From positions 62,001 through 126,000 of the forward strand of contig CANMTR010000002.1 of assembly GCA_947500825.1 (NCBI GenBank): a stretch of 64,000 bases of DNA, read 5' to 3'. This DNA is from an uncultured Paracoccaceae bacterium (GTDB lineage Bacteria; Pseudomonadota; Alphaproteobacteria; Rhodobacterales; Rhodobacteraceae). Made by a program: the position numbers and the translations under genes. The notes beneath the pieces are model-generated. The model did not search any database. It worked only from the letters and a program-made list of their open reading frames with translations, and was not told the DNA's origin. Positions 56,151-64,000 of this stretch are shown piece after piece (within the stretch, counting starts at the first letter, position 1; every line of letters starts with the position of its first letter).

Positions 56151-56314
56151 TCGTGATCGCCGGTGTGATCCTGGGCGCCCTCTGGGGCGTGCGCCTCGCC
56201 ACCCGCCACGGCGGGCGGCGCGCCGACAAGGTGCAATTCGCCATCGCCTGCGCCATCGGCGGCGCGCTCGCGGGCCTGGTGGTGACCATCGTCGTCGAGC
56301 GGCTGGTGGCCTGA
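56147..56314 (+). CDS. Small membrane protein, 55 residues
   Basis: A short gene with a GTG start at 56147 overlapping the DUF2927 stop, an AAGGAAAGG ribosome site, and a TGA that overlaps the ATG of the VWA gene (TGATG). The protein has two hydrophobic segments, IVIAGVILGALWGVRLA and FAIACAIGGALAGLVVTIVV, separated by a basic turn (RHGGRRADK). Tight coupling on both sides makes it very likely real. Function unknown; it may anchor or link the lipoprotein and VWA proteins. Confidence 0.75.
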   Translation: MIVIAGVILGALWGVRLATRHGGRRADKVQFAIACAIGGALAGLVVTIVVERLVA

Positions 56315-57498
56315 TGTTCCTGCCCTTCTTCGACGAACTCCGCCGCCACCGCGTGCCCGCCTCGCTGCGCGAGTTCCTCGACTTCCTGGGCGTTCTGGGC
56401 ACCGGGCTGGTGACCTACGACGTGGACGGGTTCTACTATGTCGCCCGCACGGCGCTTGTGAAGGACGAGCGCCACATGGACCGCTTCGACCGGGCCTTCG
56501 CGGCCGCGTTCTCGGGGGTCGAGGCGATCCCGGAGGAGGCAGTGGTGGAGGCCATGGACCTGCCCGAGGATTGGCTGCGCAAGATGGCCGAAAAGCATCT
56601 GAGCGAGGAGGAGCGCGCCGAGATCGAGGCGCTGGGCGGCTTCGACGAGCTGATGAAGACCCTCAAGGAGCGGCTCGCCGAGCAGACCGAGCGCCACCAG
56701 GGCGGCTCGAAATGGGTGGGCACGGCCGGGACCTCGCCCTTCGGCGCCTACGGATACAACCCCGAGGGCGTGCGGATCGGGCAGGACGGCAGCCGCCACC
56801 GCCGGGCCGTGAAGGTGTGGGACAAGCGCGAGTTCGCCAATCTCGACGACGATGTCGAGATCGGCACGCGCAACATCAAGGTGGCGCTGAAGCGTCTCCG
56901 GGCCTGGGCGCGGGACGGGGCCGAGGAGGAGCTGGACCTGCCCGCGACGATCCGTTCCACCGCGTCGAACGGCTACCTGGACGTGAAGACCAGGCCCGAG
57001 CGGCGCAACGCGGCCCGGGTGCTGCTGTTTCTCGACGTGGGCGGGTCGATGGACGACCACGTGCAGGTGGTGTCGGAGCTGTTCTCGGCGGCGACGAGCG
57101 AGTTCCGGCACCTGGAGCAGTTCTATTTCCACAATTGCCTCTACGAGGGGGTGTGGCGCGACAACCGCCGCCGGTTCCAGGAGCAGGTGCCGACCTGGGA
57201 GGTGCTGCGCACCTTCGGGCCGGAGTGGCGCTGCATCTTCGTGGGGGACGCGGCGATGTCGCCTTACGAGATCGCCCTGCCCGGGGGGGCAAACGAGCAC
57301 TGGAACGAGGAGGCGGGCCATGTCTGGCTGGAGCGGGCCCGCGATCACTGGCCCGACCATCTGTGGATCAACCCGGTGCCCGAGCGATTCTGGGAGATGA
57401 CCCAGTCCACCGCGATGATCCGCGAGATTTTCGGGCCGGAGCGCATGGTCCCGATGACCCTGGAGGGGCTGACGCGGGGAATGAAGCGGCTCGGGTAG
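56314..57498 (+). CDS. CoxE-like VWA domain protein
   Basis: Protein of 394 residues of the VWA/CoxE-like group. The N-terminal helical part starts MFLPFFDELRRHRVPASLREF. The MIDAS metal site is DVGGS at residues 241-245 in the VWA domain, with later Thr/Asp positions less clear. Proteins of this type work with MoxR ATPases in maturation of metalloenzymes. The likely ATPase partner is the MoxR at 49001-49846. The gene ends the DUF2927-small protein-VWA unit. Confidence 0.88.
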   Translation: MFLPFFDELRRHRVPASLREFLDFLGVLGTGLVTYDVDGFYYVARTALVKDERHMDRFDRAFAAAFSGVEAIPEEAVVEAMDLPEDWLRKMAEKHLSEEERAEIEALGGFDELMKTLKERLAEQTERHQGGSKWVGTAGTSPFGAYGYNPEGVRIGQDGSRHRRAVKVWDKREFANLDDDVEIGTRNIKVALKRLRAWARDGAEEELDLPATIRSTASNGYLDVKTRPERRNAARVLLFLDVGGSMDDHVQVVSELFSAATSEFRHLEQFYFHNCLYEGVWRDNRRRFQEQVPTWEVLRTFGPEWRCIFVGDAAMSPYEIALPGGANEHWNEEAGHVWLERARDHWPDHLWINPVPERFWEMTQSTAMIREIFGPERMVPMTLEGLTRGMKRLG

Positions 57499-57502
57499 CG
57501 GG

Positions 57503-57537
57503 TTAACCTCGCGTTAATACATCCTGGACGATATTAT
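57503..57537 (+). promoter_or_regulatory. CtrA-type box and candidate promoter upstream of the VPLPA-CTERM gene
   Basis: TTAA (57503-57506) and TTAA (57514-57517) are separated by exactly 7 bp, the full TTAA-N7-TTAA CtrA recognition pattern. TATTAT (57532-57537) follows at a -10-like distance. This would give a leader of about 175 nt. The region is distinctly A+T-richer than its surroundings. A 5-bp inverted repeat TCGGA-TTC-TCCGA is at 57604-57616. Confidence 0.5.
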
Positions 57538-57719
57538 TCCAAATCGGTAACAATCCAAGGTGCCGATTCTCGGAGCGTCGTCAACGGCTTGCCGGAGGGT
57601 CTCTCGGATTCTCCGAAAAGTCGTTTCTTTTCGCATCAGCAGCATTGCCCGGTGCTGCACTCTCCTCTAACTAGCGTCGGGAAGGCGCGAGTTACGCGTT
57701 TCTAATTGGAGAGTAAAAA

Positions 57720-58268
57720 ATGGCATTTGTGAAAACCACTTCGACCGCAGCCGCCGTGGCACTGTTCGCGATGGCCGGCGCCGCTTCCGCCGCCACGACC
57801 ACGTTCCAGGTCGGTGACAACACGCTCACCGCCAACGGCGACGACGTGCTGACCAACACGGCTCTGGAAGCCGGCGGCGATTCCGAGACCATCGACTTCA
57901 CCGCGTCCGAAGCCCTGACCGTCCGTGACTTCCTGCTCACCGGCAACGGCTTCAACAACGGCCAGGACCTGATGGAAGTGATCTTCGGCGTCACGCGCGC
58001 CGACGGCACGCGCACCGTGAGCCAGTTCAACGAGTTCCGCCAGCGTTCGGGCACCAACTCCATCGGCCTCGGCGACCTGGATGGCTTCCGCCTCAACGCG
58101 GGCGAGTCGTTCTCGTTCACCTACGACTACACGGGTGAGCGCCGCGCCGACGTCGACATGTCCTTCACCACGGCCGCCGTTCCGGTTCCGGCCGCCGGTG
58201 GCCTGCTGCTCGGCGCCCTGGGTGCCGGTGGCTTCATCGCCCGTCGCAAGAAGAAGGCCAACGCCTGA
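57720..58268 (+). CDS. VPLPA-CTERM sorted surface protein
   Basis: Exported protein of 182 residues. A signal peptide covers about 1-25 (cleavage near ASA-AT). A Thr/Asp/Gly-rich beta-type domain follows, and the C-terminus is a VPVPAAG motif, a transmembrane helix and the basic cluster ARRKKKANA. This is the VPLPA-CTERM variant of PEP-CTERM, recognised by an exosortase-type enzyme not present in the window. No cysteines. The ATG follows TTGGAGAG. The gene is monocistronic between a CtrA-type box and a strong terminator. Function of the domain is unknown. Confidence 0.87.
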   Translation: MAFVKTTSTAAAVALFAMAGAASAATTTFQVGDNTLTANGDDVLTNTALEAGGDSETIDFTASEALTVRDFLLTGNGFNNGQDLMEVIFGVTRADGTRTVSQFNEFRQRSGTNSIGLGDLDGFRLNAGESFSFTYDYTGERRADVDMSFTTAAVPVPAAGGLLLGALGAGGFIARRKKKANA

Positions 58269-58608
58269 TCTTCTGCGCCTGACGGCGACTTGACGACACG
58301 AAGAGGACCCCGGCCAATGGCCGGGGTCCTTTTATTTGGGCAGGTCTCGTTCGACCATTGGGGCCACAACGGAGCAGGGCTTGGCATACAGGGCGCCGGA
58401 GCCGCTCGCCCCCCTTCCCGCCGTCCGTGCGCTGGCCACCGGCCGCCATGTGTGTCCGGAAGATGCGGGGACGAGGCGGACATGCCCTGCCCTACCAAGA
58501 CCGCCCCCGCCGCGACGGGGCGGCGCGACCATGGGGCCGGGCCCATCGGCTTGACTTCGTCAGGCTCGGGGCCCGATCCTCTCGCGCAAACGGCAAGGGA
58601 GTCGCGCA
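58269..58608. other. 340-bp gap between VPLPA-CTERM gene and DUF2237 gene
   Basis: Apart from the terminator at 58304-58338 I see no gene, repeat or RNA element here. The last 60 bp should carry the DUF2237 promoter; TTGACT at 58552 is the only -35-like hexamer and has no convincing -10. Confidence 0.5.
58304..58338 (+). terminator. Intrinsic terminator of the VPLPA-CTERM gene
   Basis: A perfect 12-bp stem (58304-58315 with 58319-58330), a 3-nt loop and TTTTATTT. It starts 36 bp after the stop codon. Confidence 0.92.
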
Positions 58609-58998
58609 ATGGAGATCGCAGATCCGGTCAATGTCCTCGGCCAGCCGCTGGGAACCTGCTCCACGGACCCGGTGACGGGATTCTTCCGCGACGGGCATTG
58701 CAACACCTGCAGGGAGGACGCGGGCAGCCACACCGTGTGCGCCGTCCTGACCGACGAGTTCCTGGCCCTGTCCAAGTATCTCGGCAACGACCTGACCACG
58801 CCGCGCCCGGAATTCGGGTTTCCGGGCCTGGCCGCGGGCGACAGGTGGTGCCTGTGCGCCGGCCGGTTCCTGCAGGCGGTGGAGGAAGGCTGCGGGCCGA
58901 AGATCCTGCTGGGCTGCACCCACGAACGGGCGCTCGACGTGGTCCCGCTGGAGACCTTGCGCGCCCACGCGATCGACGACGCGGGCGCGCAAGGCTAG
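58609..58998 (+). CDS. DUF2237 family protein
   Basis: Conserved protein of 129 residues with unknown function. The pattern NVLGQPLGTCSTDPVTGFFRDGHCNT, then EDAGSHTVCAVLTDEFL, PRPEFGFPGL and DRWCLCAGRF, is characteristic. It contains seven or more cysteines in conserved places, which suggests metal or redox binding. The ribosome site is a weak AAGGGAG. It is convergent with trpB, 10 bp between stops. Confidence 0.85.
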   Translation: MEIADPVNVLGQPLGTCSTDPVTGFFRDGHCNTCREDAGSHTVCAVLTDEFLALSKYLGNDLTTPRPEFGFPGLAAGDRWCLCAGRFLQAVEEGCGPKILLGCTHERALDVVPLETLRAHAIDDAGAQG

Positions 58999-59008
58999 GC
59001 CGGGCGGA

Positions 59009-60241
59009 TCAGGACGACTTGGAAATGTCCACGCCCAGGGCGGAGGCCACGGTGAAGATGTCCTTGTCACCCCGACCGCACATGTTCATGCAGATGATGT
59101 GGTCCTCGGGCAGATCGGGGGCGATCTTCATCACATGGGCGAGCGCGTGGGCGGGCTCCAGCGCGGGGATGATCCCCTCGCTCTCGCAGCAGAAGGTGAA
59201 GGCCTCGAGCGCCTCGCGGTCGGTGATGGAGACGTATTCGGCGCGCTTCGTCTCGTGCAGCCAGGCATGTTCGGGGCCGATGCCGGGATAGTCGAGCCCC
59301 GCCGAGATCGAGAACCCCTCGAGGATCTGGCCGTCGTCGTCCTGCAGCAGGTAGGTGCGGTTGCCGTGCAGCACACCCGGGCGCCCGCCGGTGAGCGAGG
59401 CGCAATGCTGCATCTTGTCGTCGACGCCCTTGCCGCCGGCCTCGACCCCGATGATCTTCACGTCCGGGTCGTCGAGGAAGGGATGGAAGAGGCCCATGGC
59501 GTTTGATCCACCGCCGATCGCGGCGATGATCGTGTCGGGCAGCCGCCCCTCGGCCTCCTGCATCTGTGCCTTGGCCTCGGTGCCGATGATCGACTGGAAG
59601 TCGCGCACCATGGCCGGGTACGGGTGCGGGCCCGCCACCGTGCCGATGCAGTAGAAGGTGTCGCGCACATTCGTCACCCAGTCGCGCAGGGCGTCGTTCA
59701 TGGCGTCCTTGAGGGTGCCACGGCCGGAGGTCACGGGGATGACCTCGGCGCCGAGGAGACGCATGCGGAACACGTTGGGCTGCTGGCGCTCCACGTCGTG
59801 GGCGCCCATGTAGACCACGCATTTCAGCCCGAACTTGGCGCAGACCGTGGCGGTGGCGACGCCGTGCTGGCCCGCTCCCGTCTCGGCGATGATACGCTCC
59901 TTGCCCATGCGGCGGGCAAGCAGGATCTGGCCCAGCACGTTGTTGATCTTGTGCGCGCCGGTGTGGTTCAGCTCGTCGCGCTTGAGGTAGATCCTGGCCC
60001 CGCCGAGCCGCTCGGTCATGCGCGCCGCGAAGTAGAGCGGCGAGGGGCGGCCCACATAGTGGGTCCACAGGTCGTTCATCTCGTCCCAGAAGGCGGGATC
60101 GGTCTTGGCGCGCTCGTATTCCGCCTCGAGCCGCAGGACCAGGGGCATCAGCGTCTCGGAGACGAAGCGGCCACCGAAATCGCCGAACCGGCCCTTGTCG
60201 TCGGGACCGGTCGTGAAGCTGTTGGGAAGATCGTCGGGCAC
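59009..60241 (-). CDS. trpB: Tryptophan synthase beta chain
   Basis: PLP enzyme condensing indole and serine to tryptophan, 410 residues. The catalytic lysine is in [10 protein letters not shown]; the PLP-phosphate loop is GGGSNAMG, and the substrate loop is ETGAGQHG. The GTG start at 60241 follows an AAGGAGG site. trpA is not adjacent. It is downstream of trpF with one small membrane-protein gene between, and likely on the ihfB-lapA-trpF transcript. Confidence 0.97.
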   Translation of the reverse strand: MPDDLPNSFTTGPDDKGRFGDFGGRFVSETLMPLVLRLEAEYERAKTDPAFWDEMNDLWTHYVGRPSPLYFAARMTERLGGARIYLKRDELNHTGAHKINNVLGQILLARRMGKERIIAETGAGQHGVATATVCAKFGLKCVVYMGAHDVERQQPNVFRMRLLGAEVIPVTSGRGTLKDAMNDALRDWVTNVRDTFYCIGTVAGPHPYPAMVRDFQSIIGTEAKAQMQEAEGRLPDTIIAAIGGGSNAMGLFHPFLDDPDVKIIGVEAGGKGVDDKMQHCASLTGGRPGVLHGNRTYLLQDDDGQILEGFSISAGLDYPGIGPEHAWLHETKRAEYVSITDREALEAFTFCCESEGIIPALEPAHALAHVMKIAPDLPEDHIICMNMCGRGDKDIFTVASALGVDISKSS

Positions 60242-60270
60242 GGGCGGGCCTCCTTCACGGTTGTCGTTGC

Positions 60271-60621
60271 CTATCGCGAACGGCCATCCTTGGGCAAGCG
60301 CCGACGAAGCCGGCGCCGGGTGGCCGAGATCCGTCGGCGCACCCGGATCACCGCGGAGGTGATGAAGGGTTGCAGCACCGGCAGGTCGATGGCCAGGAGC
60401 ATCAGCCCCAGGGGCAGCATCCACACGCCGAGGACGGGCAGGAACGAGAAGATGCCGCCCGCGACCAGAAGGAGCCCCAGGGGCATGCGCAGAAGCGCGA
60501 GCCGGCGCCGGCGCAGGTAACGGATCGGGCGCGCGGCGGCCGGCACGCCCACGGCCAGGGCGTCGAACTGCCGGTCGAGCCGGCGGCGCATCTTCTCGCG
60601 GCGTGACAAAGTGTCGTCCAT
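60271..60621 (-). CDS. Small basic membrane protein
   Basis: Protein of 116 residues. The N-terminal half is very basic ([25 protein letters not shown]). Two hydrophobic segments lie at about 45-62 and 66-84, and the tail is an Arg-rich helix. It shows some resemblance to the short PGPGW-type transmembrane family, but I do not recognise it firmly. It sits between trpF and trpB on the same strand. Function unknown; the Arg-rich ends could bind nucleic acid or phospholipid headgroups. Confidence 0.6.
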   Translation of the reverse strand: MDDTLSRREKMRRRLDRQFDALAVGVPAAARPIRYLRRRRLALLRMPLGLLLVAGGIFSFLPVLGVWMLPLGLMLLAIDLPVLQPFITSAVIRVRRRISATRRRLRRRLPKDGRSR

Positions 60622-60689
60622 GGGCTTCAGGTGGGGGCGCTGCCTTCGGCGTCAAACACGCGAGAGGCGCGAAGGGGCGCAAATTCCCG

Positions 60690-61331
60690 TCAATTCGCCA
60701 GCGCGGCGCCGAAGGCCGCGATCCGGTGGGGGTCCTTCACGCCCGGCGAGCTTTCCACGCCGGAGGAGACGTCGACCTGGGTGGCGCCGGTGACGCGCAC
60801 GGCCTCGGCCACGTTGTCGGGGGTGAGCCCGCCCGCGAGCATCCACGGGCAGGCCCAGCGGCGCCCGGCGATCAGGCGCCAGTCGAAGGCCAGGCCGTTG
60901 CCGCCGGGCAGATCCGCCCCCTCGGGGGGGCGGGCGTCCACGAGGAGCTGGTCTGCGGCGCGGGAGTGCTCCTCCAGGGCGGCGAGATCCTCCGGGTCGC
61001 GCACGCCCATGGCCTTCATCACCGGCAGGGAATATCGCTCGCGCACTTCGGCGACGCGCAGGGGCGTCTCGCTGCCGTGAAGCTGGAGCATGTCGAGGGG
61101 CACGGCCTCGACGAGCGCGTCGAGCTCGGCGTCGGTGGCGTTCACCGTCAGGGCCACGCGGGTCAGGCCGGCGGGCACGGAGGCGGCCATGAACGCCGCC
61201 GGCTCCAGGTCGAGGTGGCGCGGCGAGCGGGGGAAGAAGACGAACCCCAGATAGGAGGCGCCCGCGAGGATCGCGGCGGGAACGTCCGCCGGATCGGTGA
61301 TGCCGCAGATCTTGAAGCGCGCGGCCGTCAC
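60690..61331 (-). CDS. trpF: Phosphoribosylanthranilate isomerase
   Basis: TIM-barrel isomerase of tryptophan synthesis, 213 residues. Catalytic Cys is in FKICGIT at residues 6-12; QLHGSE and the phosphate-binding region GGLTPDNV and DVSSGVE follow. A GTG start at 61331 overlaps the lapA stop (GTGA). The gene is followed by a 68-bp gap before the basic membrane protein gene. Confidence 0.96.
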   Translation of the reverse strand: MTAARFKICGITDPADVPAAILAGASYLGFVFFPRSPRHLDLEPAAFMAASVPAGLTRVALTVNATDAELDALVEAVPLDMLQLHGSETPLRVAEVRERYSLPVMKAMGVRDPEDLAALEEHSRAADQLLVDARPPEGADLPGGNGLAFDWRLIAGRRWACPWMLAGGLTPDNVAEAVRVTGATQVDVSSGVESSPGVKDPHRIAAFGAALAN

Positions 61332-61699
61332 GACGCCTTGCGCTTGGGCACCGACCCATCCTCAAGCAGGGCGAGAATGTCGTCTCCGCCGCCGTCGGAG
61401 CGCGGCCCGCGGGACGCGAGCCGCCGCTCCAGCGCTTGGCGCTCGCGGCGCTCGTCGCGGGCGGCGGCGCGGTGCTTCGACTCGCGGGCGAACTCCAGCA
61501 GGAAGCCGATCAGCAGGCCCACGCCCACCGCCGCCAGGATGACGACGAACATCGGCAGCGTGACCGTCCAGGTCAGGCCGAGGAAGCCCGCCATGGCCTC
61601 GGGCACGAGGCGCAAGGTGACGGGCGCGGAATTGGCCAGCGCGACCGACACCAGGAGGACGGCGAGGATCGCCAGTATGATGACCTTGACGTATCGCAT
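61328..61699 (-). CDS. LapA domain-containing membrane protein
   Basis: LapA-domain protein of 123 residues with two transmembrane segments: 5-22 ([18 protein letters not shown]) and 46-66 ([19 protein letters not shown]). A basic coiled-coil tail ([22 protein letters not shown]) follows. It lies between ihfB and trpF as in most Rhodobacterales. In E. coli LapA helps LapB control lipopolysaccharide synthesis; the role here is by homology only. Confidence 0.85.
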   Translation of the reverse strand: MRYVKVIILAILAVLLVSVALANSAPVTLRLVPEAMAGFLGLTWTVTLPMFVVILAAVGVGLLIGFLLEFARESKHRAAARDERRERQALERRLASRGPRSDGGGDDILALLEDGSVPKRKAS

Positions 61700-61705
61700 C
61701 CGCGT

Positions 61706-61987
61706 TCAGCTCCCGTTCAACCTGTCTCTGAGCAGCTTGCCCGCTTTGAAGAATGGCACGTGCTTCTCCTCCACCGCAACCGACTCGCCGGTGCGGGGGT
61801 TTCGGCCTTGCCGCGCGTCGCGCTTCTTGACCGAGAAGGCGCCGAAGCCCCTGAGCTCGACCCGGCCCCCGTCGGCCATGGTCTGGATGATCTCCTCGAA
61901 GATCGTGCCGACGATGCGCTCCACATCGCGCTGCGTCAGGTGCGGATTGTCGTCCGCCACCCTCTGGATCAGTTCTGACCGAATCAT
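61706..61987 (-). CDS. ihfB: Integration host factor subunit beta
   Basis: DNA-bending HU-family protein, 93 residues. It has the start [19 protein letters not shown], the dimer core, and the arm motif [26 protein letters not shown] with the DNA-intercalating Pro. It works with IhfA. The rpsA gene usually found just before it in relatives is not in this position; rpsF is divergent instead. Confidence 0.94.
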   Translation of the reverse strand: MIRSELIQRVADDNPHLTQRDVERIVGTIFEEIIQTMADGGRVELRGFGAFSVKKRDARQGRNPRTGESVAVEEKHVPFFKAGKLLRDRLNGS

Positions 61988-62117
61988 GAGCCCGTCCCCT
62001 CGTTCGTCCCGCGGCCGGACCCCCCGACCGAAGCGCCGCCGGACCAAGATGAATTGGACGCGAGTAAAGTCGATTCCGGCCGGGGACGGAACCCCCCGCA
62101 TCGCGCCCCCGCCCGCC

Positions 62118-62146
62118 TTGCGTCGCGCCGCGCGAGCCTGTATGGG
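62118..62146 (+). promoter_or_regulatory. Candidate promoter of rpsF operon
   Basis: TTGCGT (62118-62123) and TATGGG (62141-62146) are separated by 17 bp, predicting a start near 62153 and a leader of about 100 nt before rpsF. Confidence 0.4.
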
Positions 62147-62153
62147 CCGACCA

Positions 62154-62207
62154 CTTCCGCGACAGACCGCAGATCGGCGCAGCCTCTCGTGGCCGGGGAC
62201 GCGGAAG
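62154..62207 (+). promoter_or_regulatory. Possible structured leader of the rpsF mRNA (S6:S18-type)
   Basis: CTTCCGCG (62154-62161) and CGCGGAAG (62200-62207) form a perfect 8-bp helix closing a 38-nt interior with a GACCGCAG segment. Feedback by the S6:S18 complex on a leader containing an exposed CCG is known in other bacteria. Assignment here is only by position and shape. Confidence 0.35.
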
Positions 62208-62252
62208 GGTAGCCCCGGACTTTGAAATGCGCCCGTGACAAGGATGCGACCC

Positions 62253-62606
62253 ATGCCGCTCTACGAGCATGTCTTCATCTCCCGGCAGGACCTGTCGAAC
62301 ACCCAGGCCGAGGGCCTGGTGGAGCATTTCTCCTCGGTGCTGTCCGACAACGGCGGCCGCCTCGTCGACAGCGAGTACTGGGGCGTCAAGACGATGGCCT
62401 TCAAGATCAACAAGAACCGCAAGGGGCACTATGCCTTCCTGCGCACCGACGCGCCCGCGCCGGCGGTGCAGGAGATGGAGCGCCTGATGCGCCTGCACGA
62501 CGACGTGATGCGGGTCATGACGATCAAGGTCGACGCCCACGAGGACGGACCCTCGATCCAGATGCAAAAGCGCGACGATCGCGACGATCGCCGCCCGCGC
62601 CGCTAA
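62253..62606 (+). CDS. rpsF: 30S ribosomal protein S6
   Basis: Ribosomal protein of 117 residues that binds with S18 in the central domain of 16S rRNA. The start [20 protein letters not shown] and the [20 protein letters not shown] core are typical. The C-terminal tail is Asp/Arg-rich ([11 protein letters not shown]). The ATG at 62253 follows AAGGA at a good distance; two upstream ATGs add a few residues and are less likely. First gene of rpsF-rpsR-rplI. Confidence 0.96.
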   Translation: MPLYEHVFISRQDLSNTQAEGLVEHFSSVLSDNGGRLVDSEYWGVKTMAFKINKNRKGHYAFLRTDAPAPAVQEMERLMRLHDDVMRVMTIKVDAHEDGPSIQMQKRDDRDDRRPRR

Positions 62607-62621
62607 GAAGGAGAGCTGACG

Positions 62622-62849
62622 ATGGCTGCCAAACCGTTTTTCCGCCGCCGCAAGGTCTGCCCCTTCTCGGGCGACAATGCGCCGAAGATCGACTACAAGG
62701 ACACCAAGCTGCTGCAGCGCTACATTTCCGAGCGCGGCAAGATCGTGCCCAGCCGCATCACCGCGGTGTCGTCCAAGAAGCAGCGCGAGTTGTCGCGCGC
62801 CATCAAGCGCGCCCGCTTCCTCGCCCTTCTGCCCTACGCCGTGAAGTGA
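62622..62849 (+). CDS. rpsR: 30S ribosomal protein S18
   Basis: Ribosomal protein of 75 residues, partner of S6. The family pattern [24 protein letters not shown] is followed by [17 protein letters not shown] and [24 protein letters not shown] site precedes the ATG. It lies 15 bp after rpsF. Confidence 0.97.
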   Translation: MAAKPFFRRRKVCPFSGDNAPKIDYKDTKLLQRYISERGKIVPSRITAVSSKKQRELSRAIKRARFLALLPYAVK

Positions 62850-62862
62850 GGAGGACTTACTT

Positions 62863-63516
62863 ATGGCCATGAACGTCATCCTGCTCGAGCGTGTCTCGAA
62901 GCTCGGCAACATGGGCGAGGTCGTCTCCGTCAAGGAAGGCTACGCCCGCAACTACCTGCTGCCCCAGAAGAAGGCCCTGTGGGCCTCGAAGGCCAATGTC
63001 GACGCCTTCGAGCAACAGAAGGTCGACCTGGAAGCCCGCAACGAGGAGACCAAGCACGAGGCCGAAGGCATCGCGCGCGATCTCGAGGGCCAGCAGTTCG
63101 TCGTGATCCGCGCCGCCTCGGACGGGGGCGCGCTCTACGGCTCCGTCTCCACCCGGGACGTGTCGGAAGCGGCGACCGAGAACGGCTACGACGTCGACCG
63201 CCGCCAGGTCGCCCTGGGGGCGCCGATCAAGTACCTGGGCCTGCACAAGGCGACGGTGACGCTCCACCCCGAGGTGGAGGTCGAGATCGAGCTGAACGTC
63301 GCGCGCTCGCTGGAAGAGGCGGAAATCCAGAAGCAGGGCAAGTCGATCCAGGAGATCGCCGCCGACGAGGAAGCCGCCGCCGAGTTCGAGATCCAGGAGC
63401 TGTTCGACGACATCGGCGCCGCGCAGATGGACGAGCTGGAAAGCCCCGTCGAGCAGCGCAACGAGCAGCCCTCGGTCCAGGAGAAGTCCACCCTGGACGA
63501 GAAGCTCGACCGCTGA
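62863..63516 (+). CDS. rplI: 50S ribosomal protein L9
   Basis: Ribosomal protein of 217 residues. The N-terminal globular domain starts [20 protein letters not shown]. The long connecting helix and C-terminal domain ([19 protein letters not shown]) follow. It is longer than E. coli L9 (149) because of a helical acidic extension of about 60 residues from around 150, usual in Rhodobacterales. Last gene of the rpsF operon, ending before a terminator. Confidence 0.96.
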   Translation: MAMNVILLERVSKLGNMGEVVSVKEGYARNYLLPQKKALWASKANVDAFEQQKVDLEARNEETKHEAEGIARDLEGQQFVVIRAASDGGALYGSVSTRDVSEAATENGYDVDRRQVALGAPIKYLGLHKATVTLHPEVEVEIELNVARSLEEAEIQKQGKSIQEIAADEEAAAEFEIQELFDDIGAAQMDELESPVEQRNEQPSVQEKSTLDEKLDR

Positions 63517-63550
63517 GCCCCGCCCCCCGGGTCCGGGGGACGTGACATTC

Positions 63551-63583
63551 CGGCCCGCCGCGAGGGATCGCGGCGGGCCGTTT
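63551..63583 (+). terminator. Intrinsic terminator of rpsF-rpsR-rplI
   Basis: A perfect 12-bp stem (63551-63562 with 63569-63580) with a 6-nt loop, followed by TTTCG. It starts 34 bp after the rplI stop. Confidence 0.78.
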
Positions 63584-63657
63584 CGCGTCCGGGGGTTGCC
63601 CGGCACGTCCCCTTCGCCCGAGGATCGTCGCGCGATCCCCCGAAGGAGGCCCCCGAC

Positions 63658-64000
63658 ATGAGACACTGGCGCATCGCGCTCGCCGCCCCGTGGCTGGCAG
63701 CCCTTCTGGCGGCCCCTGCCCCCGCCACCGCCCAGGAGGGCGACGGTTGCGCGGCCCTGGCCCGCGCGGCCCTGCCGGGCGGGGACGTGACGCTGGCCGC
63801 GCGAGTGCCGGCGGCGGGGGACCTGCCCGCCTATTGCCGGGTGCAGGGCACGATCCTGCCCCGGATCCGCTTCGAGCTGCGCCTTCCCGAGACGTGGAAC
63901 GGCAAGTTCTACATGGCCGGGTGCGGCGGGTTCTGCGGCCAGGTGCCGGCGGAGTCTCCGGACAGGTTCAACGCCATCAACCACGCCCTGCGCCGGGGAT
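63658..64000 (+). CDS. Tannase/feruloyl esterase family protein, N-terminal part
   Basis: The gene runs off the right edge; 114 codons are visible. A signal peptide covers about 1-24 (WLAALLAAPAPATAQ). The mature start has conserved CAALARAALPGGDVTLAARV and YCRVQGTILPRIRFELRLPE, then WNGKFYMAGCGGFCG, all typical of PF07519 tannase and feruloyl esterase proteins. These are secreted serine hydrolases acting on aromatic esters; the catalytic Ser lies beyond the edge. A GAAGGAGG site precedes the ATG. Confidence 0.85.
   Translation, partial: MRHWRIALAAPWLAALLAAPAPATAQEGDGCAALARAALPGGDVTLAARVPAAGDLPAYCRVQGTILPRIRFELRLPETWNGKFYMAGCGGFCGQVPAESPDRFNAINHALRRG

Overview
The window is a contiguous, gene-dense chromosomal stretch of very GC-rich DNA from a marine alphaproteobacterium, most likely Rhodobacterales (roseobacter group). 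The reasons are alphaproteobacterial-type hemA (5-aminolevulinate synthase), the DUF1476/zeta-type F1-ATPase inhibitor beside purC, alphaproteobacterial RNase E with an acidic insert in its S1 region, a one-cysteine DksA, ihfB-lapA-trpF-trpB, a VPLPA-CTERM protein, betaine-homocysteine methyltransferase, and a DMSP-lyase (DddL) homologue. I see no transposases, integrases, CRISPR arrays, rRNA or tRNA genes. All function calls are from reading the sequence and remembered family knowledge; no database search was run.

Layout. 1-3.1 kb: tatABC with the start of a DUF815 ATPase, a flavin reductase and a PsiE-like membrane protein. 3.1-7 kb: aspartate kinase, then molybdate uptake modABC. 7-13 kb: pyruvate dehydrogenase genes aceE-aceF-lpd. 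13-19 kb: hisB, hisH, an IscA-type Fe-S carrier, ispG, a RodZ-like protein and hemA. 19-22.5 kb: overlapping genes for an M20 peptidase, a DddL-like cupin and a nucleoside hydrolase, then a GNAT protein. 22.5-26.3 kb: a secreted lysozyme-like protein and rne with a long leader. 26.3-29.4 kb: dctBD-type two-component system. 29.4-33.2 kb: purQ, a nucleotidase, purS and purC, then DUF1476 and bmt. 33.4-37 kb: ligase-associated exonuclease, ATP-dependent DNA ligase and an amidohydrolase. 37-42.5 kb: fasciclin, oligoendopeptidase, an 8-TM PAS protein and an M23 peptidase. 42.5-47 kb: prfB, mrcA and an amidase reduced to its AMIN domain. 47-54.5 kb: aminotransferase, DsbA-like protein, MoxR ATPase, dksA, FAD monooxygenase, porin, tig. 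54.5-58.3 kb: DUF2927 lipoprotein, a 55-aa membrane protein, a CoxE-like VWA protein, and a VPLPA-CTERM protein. 58.6-64 kb: DUF2237, trpB, small membrane protein, trpF, lapA, ihfB, then rpsF-rpsR-rplI and the start of a tannase-family gene.

Most of the window is housekeeping. The points most worth a second look are these. The DddL homologue keeps its first cupin motif but has Thr where the second-motif metal His should be. The cell-wall amidase has lost its catalytic domain. A 30-bp element built of two 11-bp units occurs at two distant loci. A perfect CtrA-type box lies before the VPLPA-CTERM gene. The porin leader can form mutually exclusive hairpins. The DctD-like regulator lacks the GAFTGA sigma-54 contact loop.
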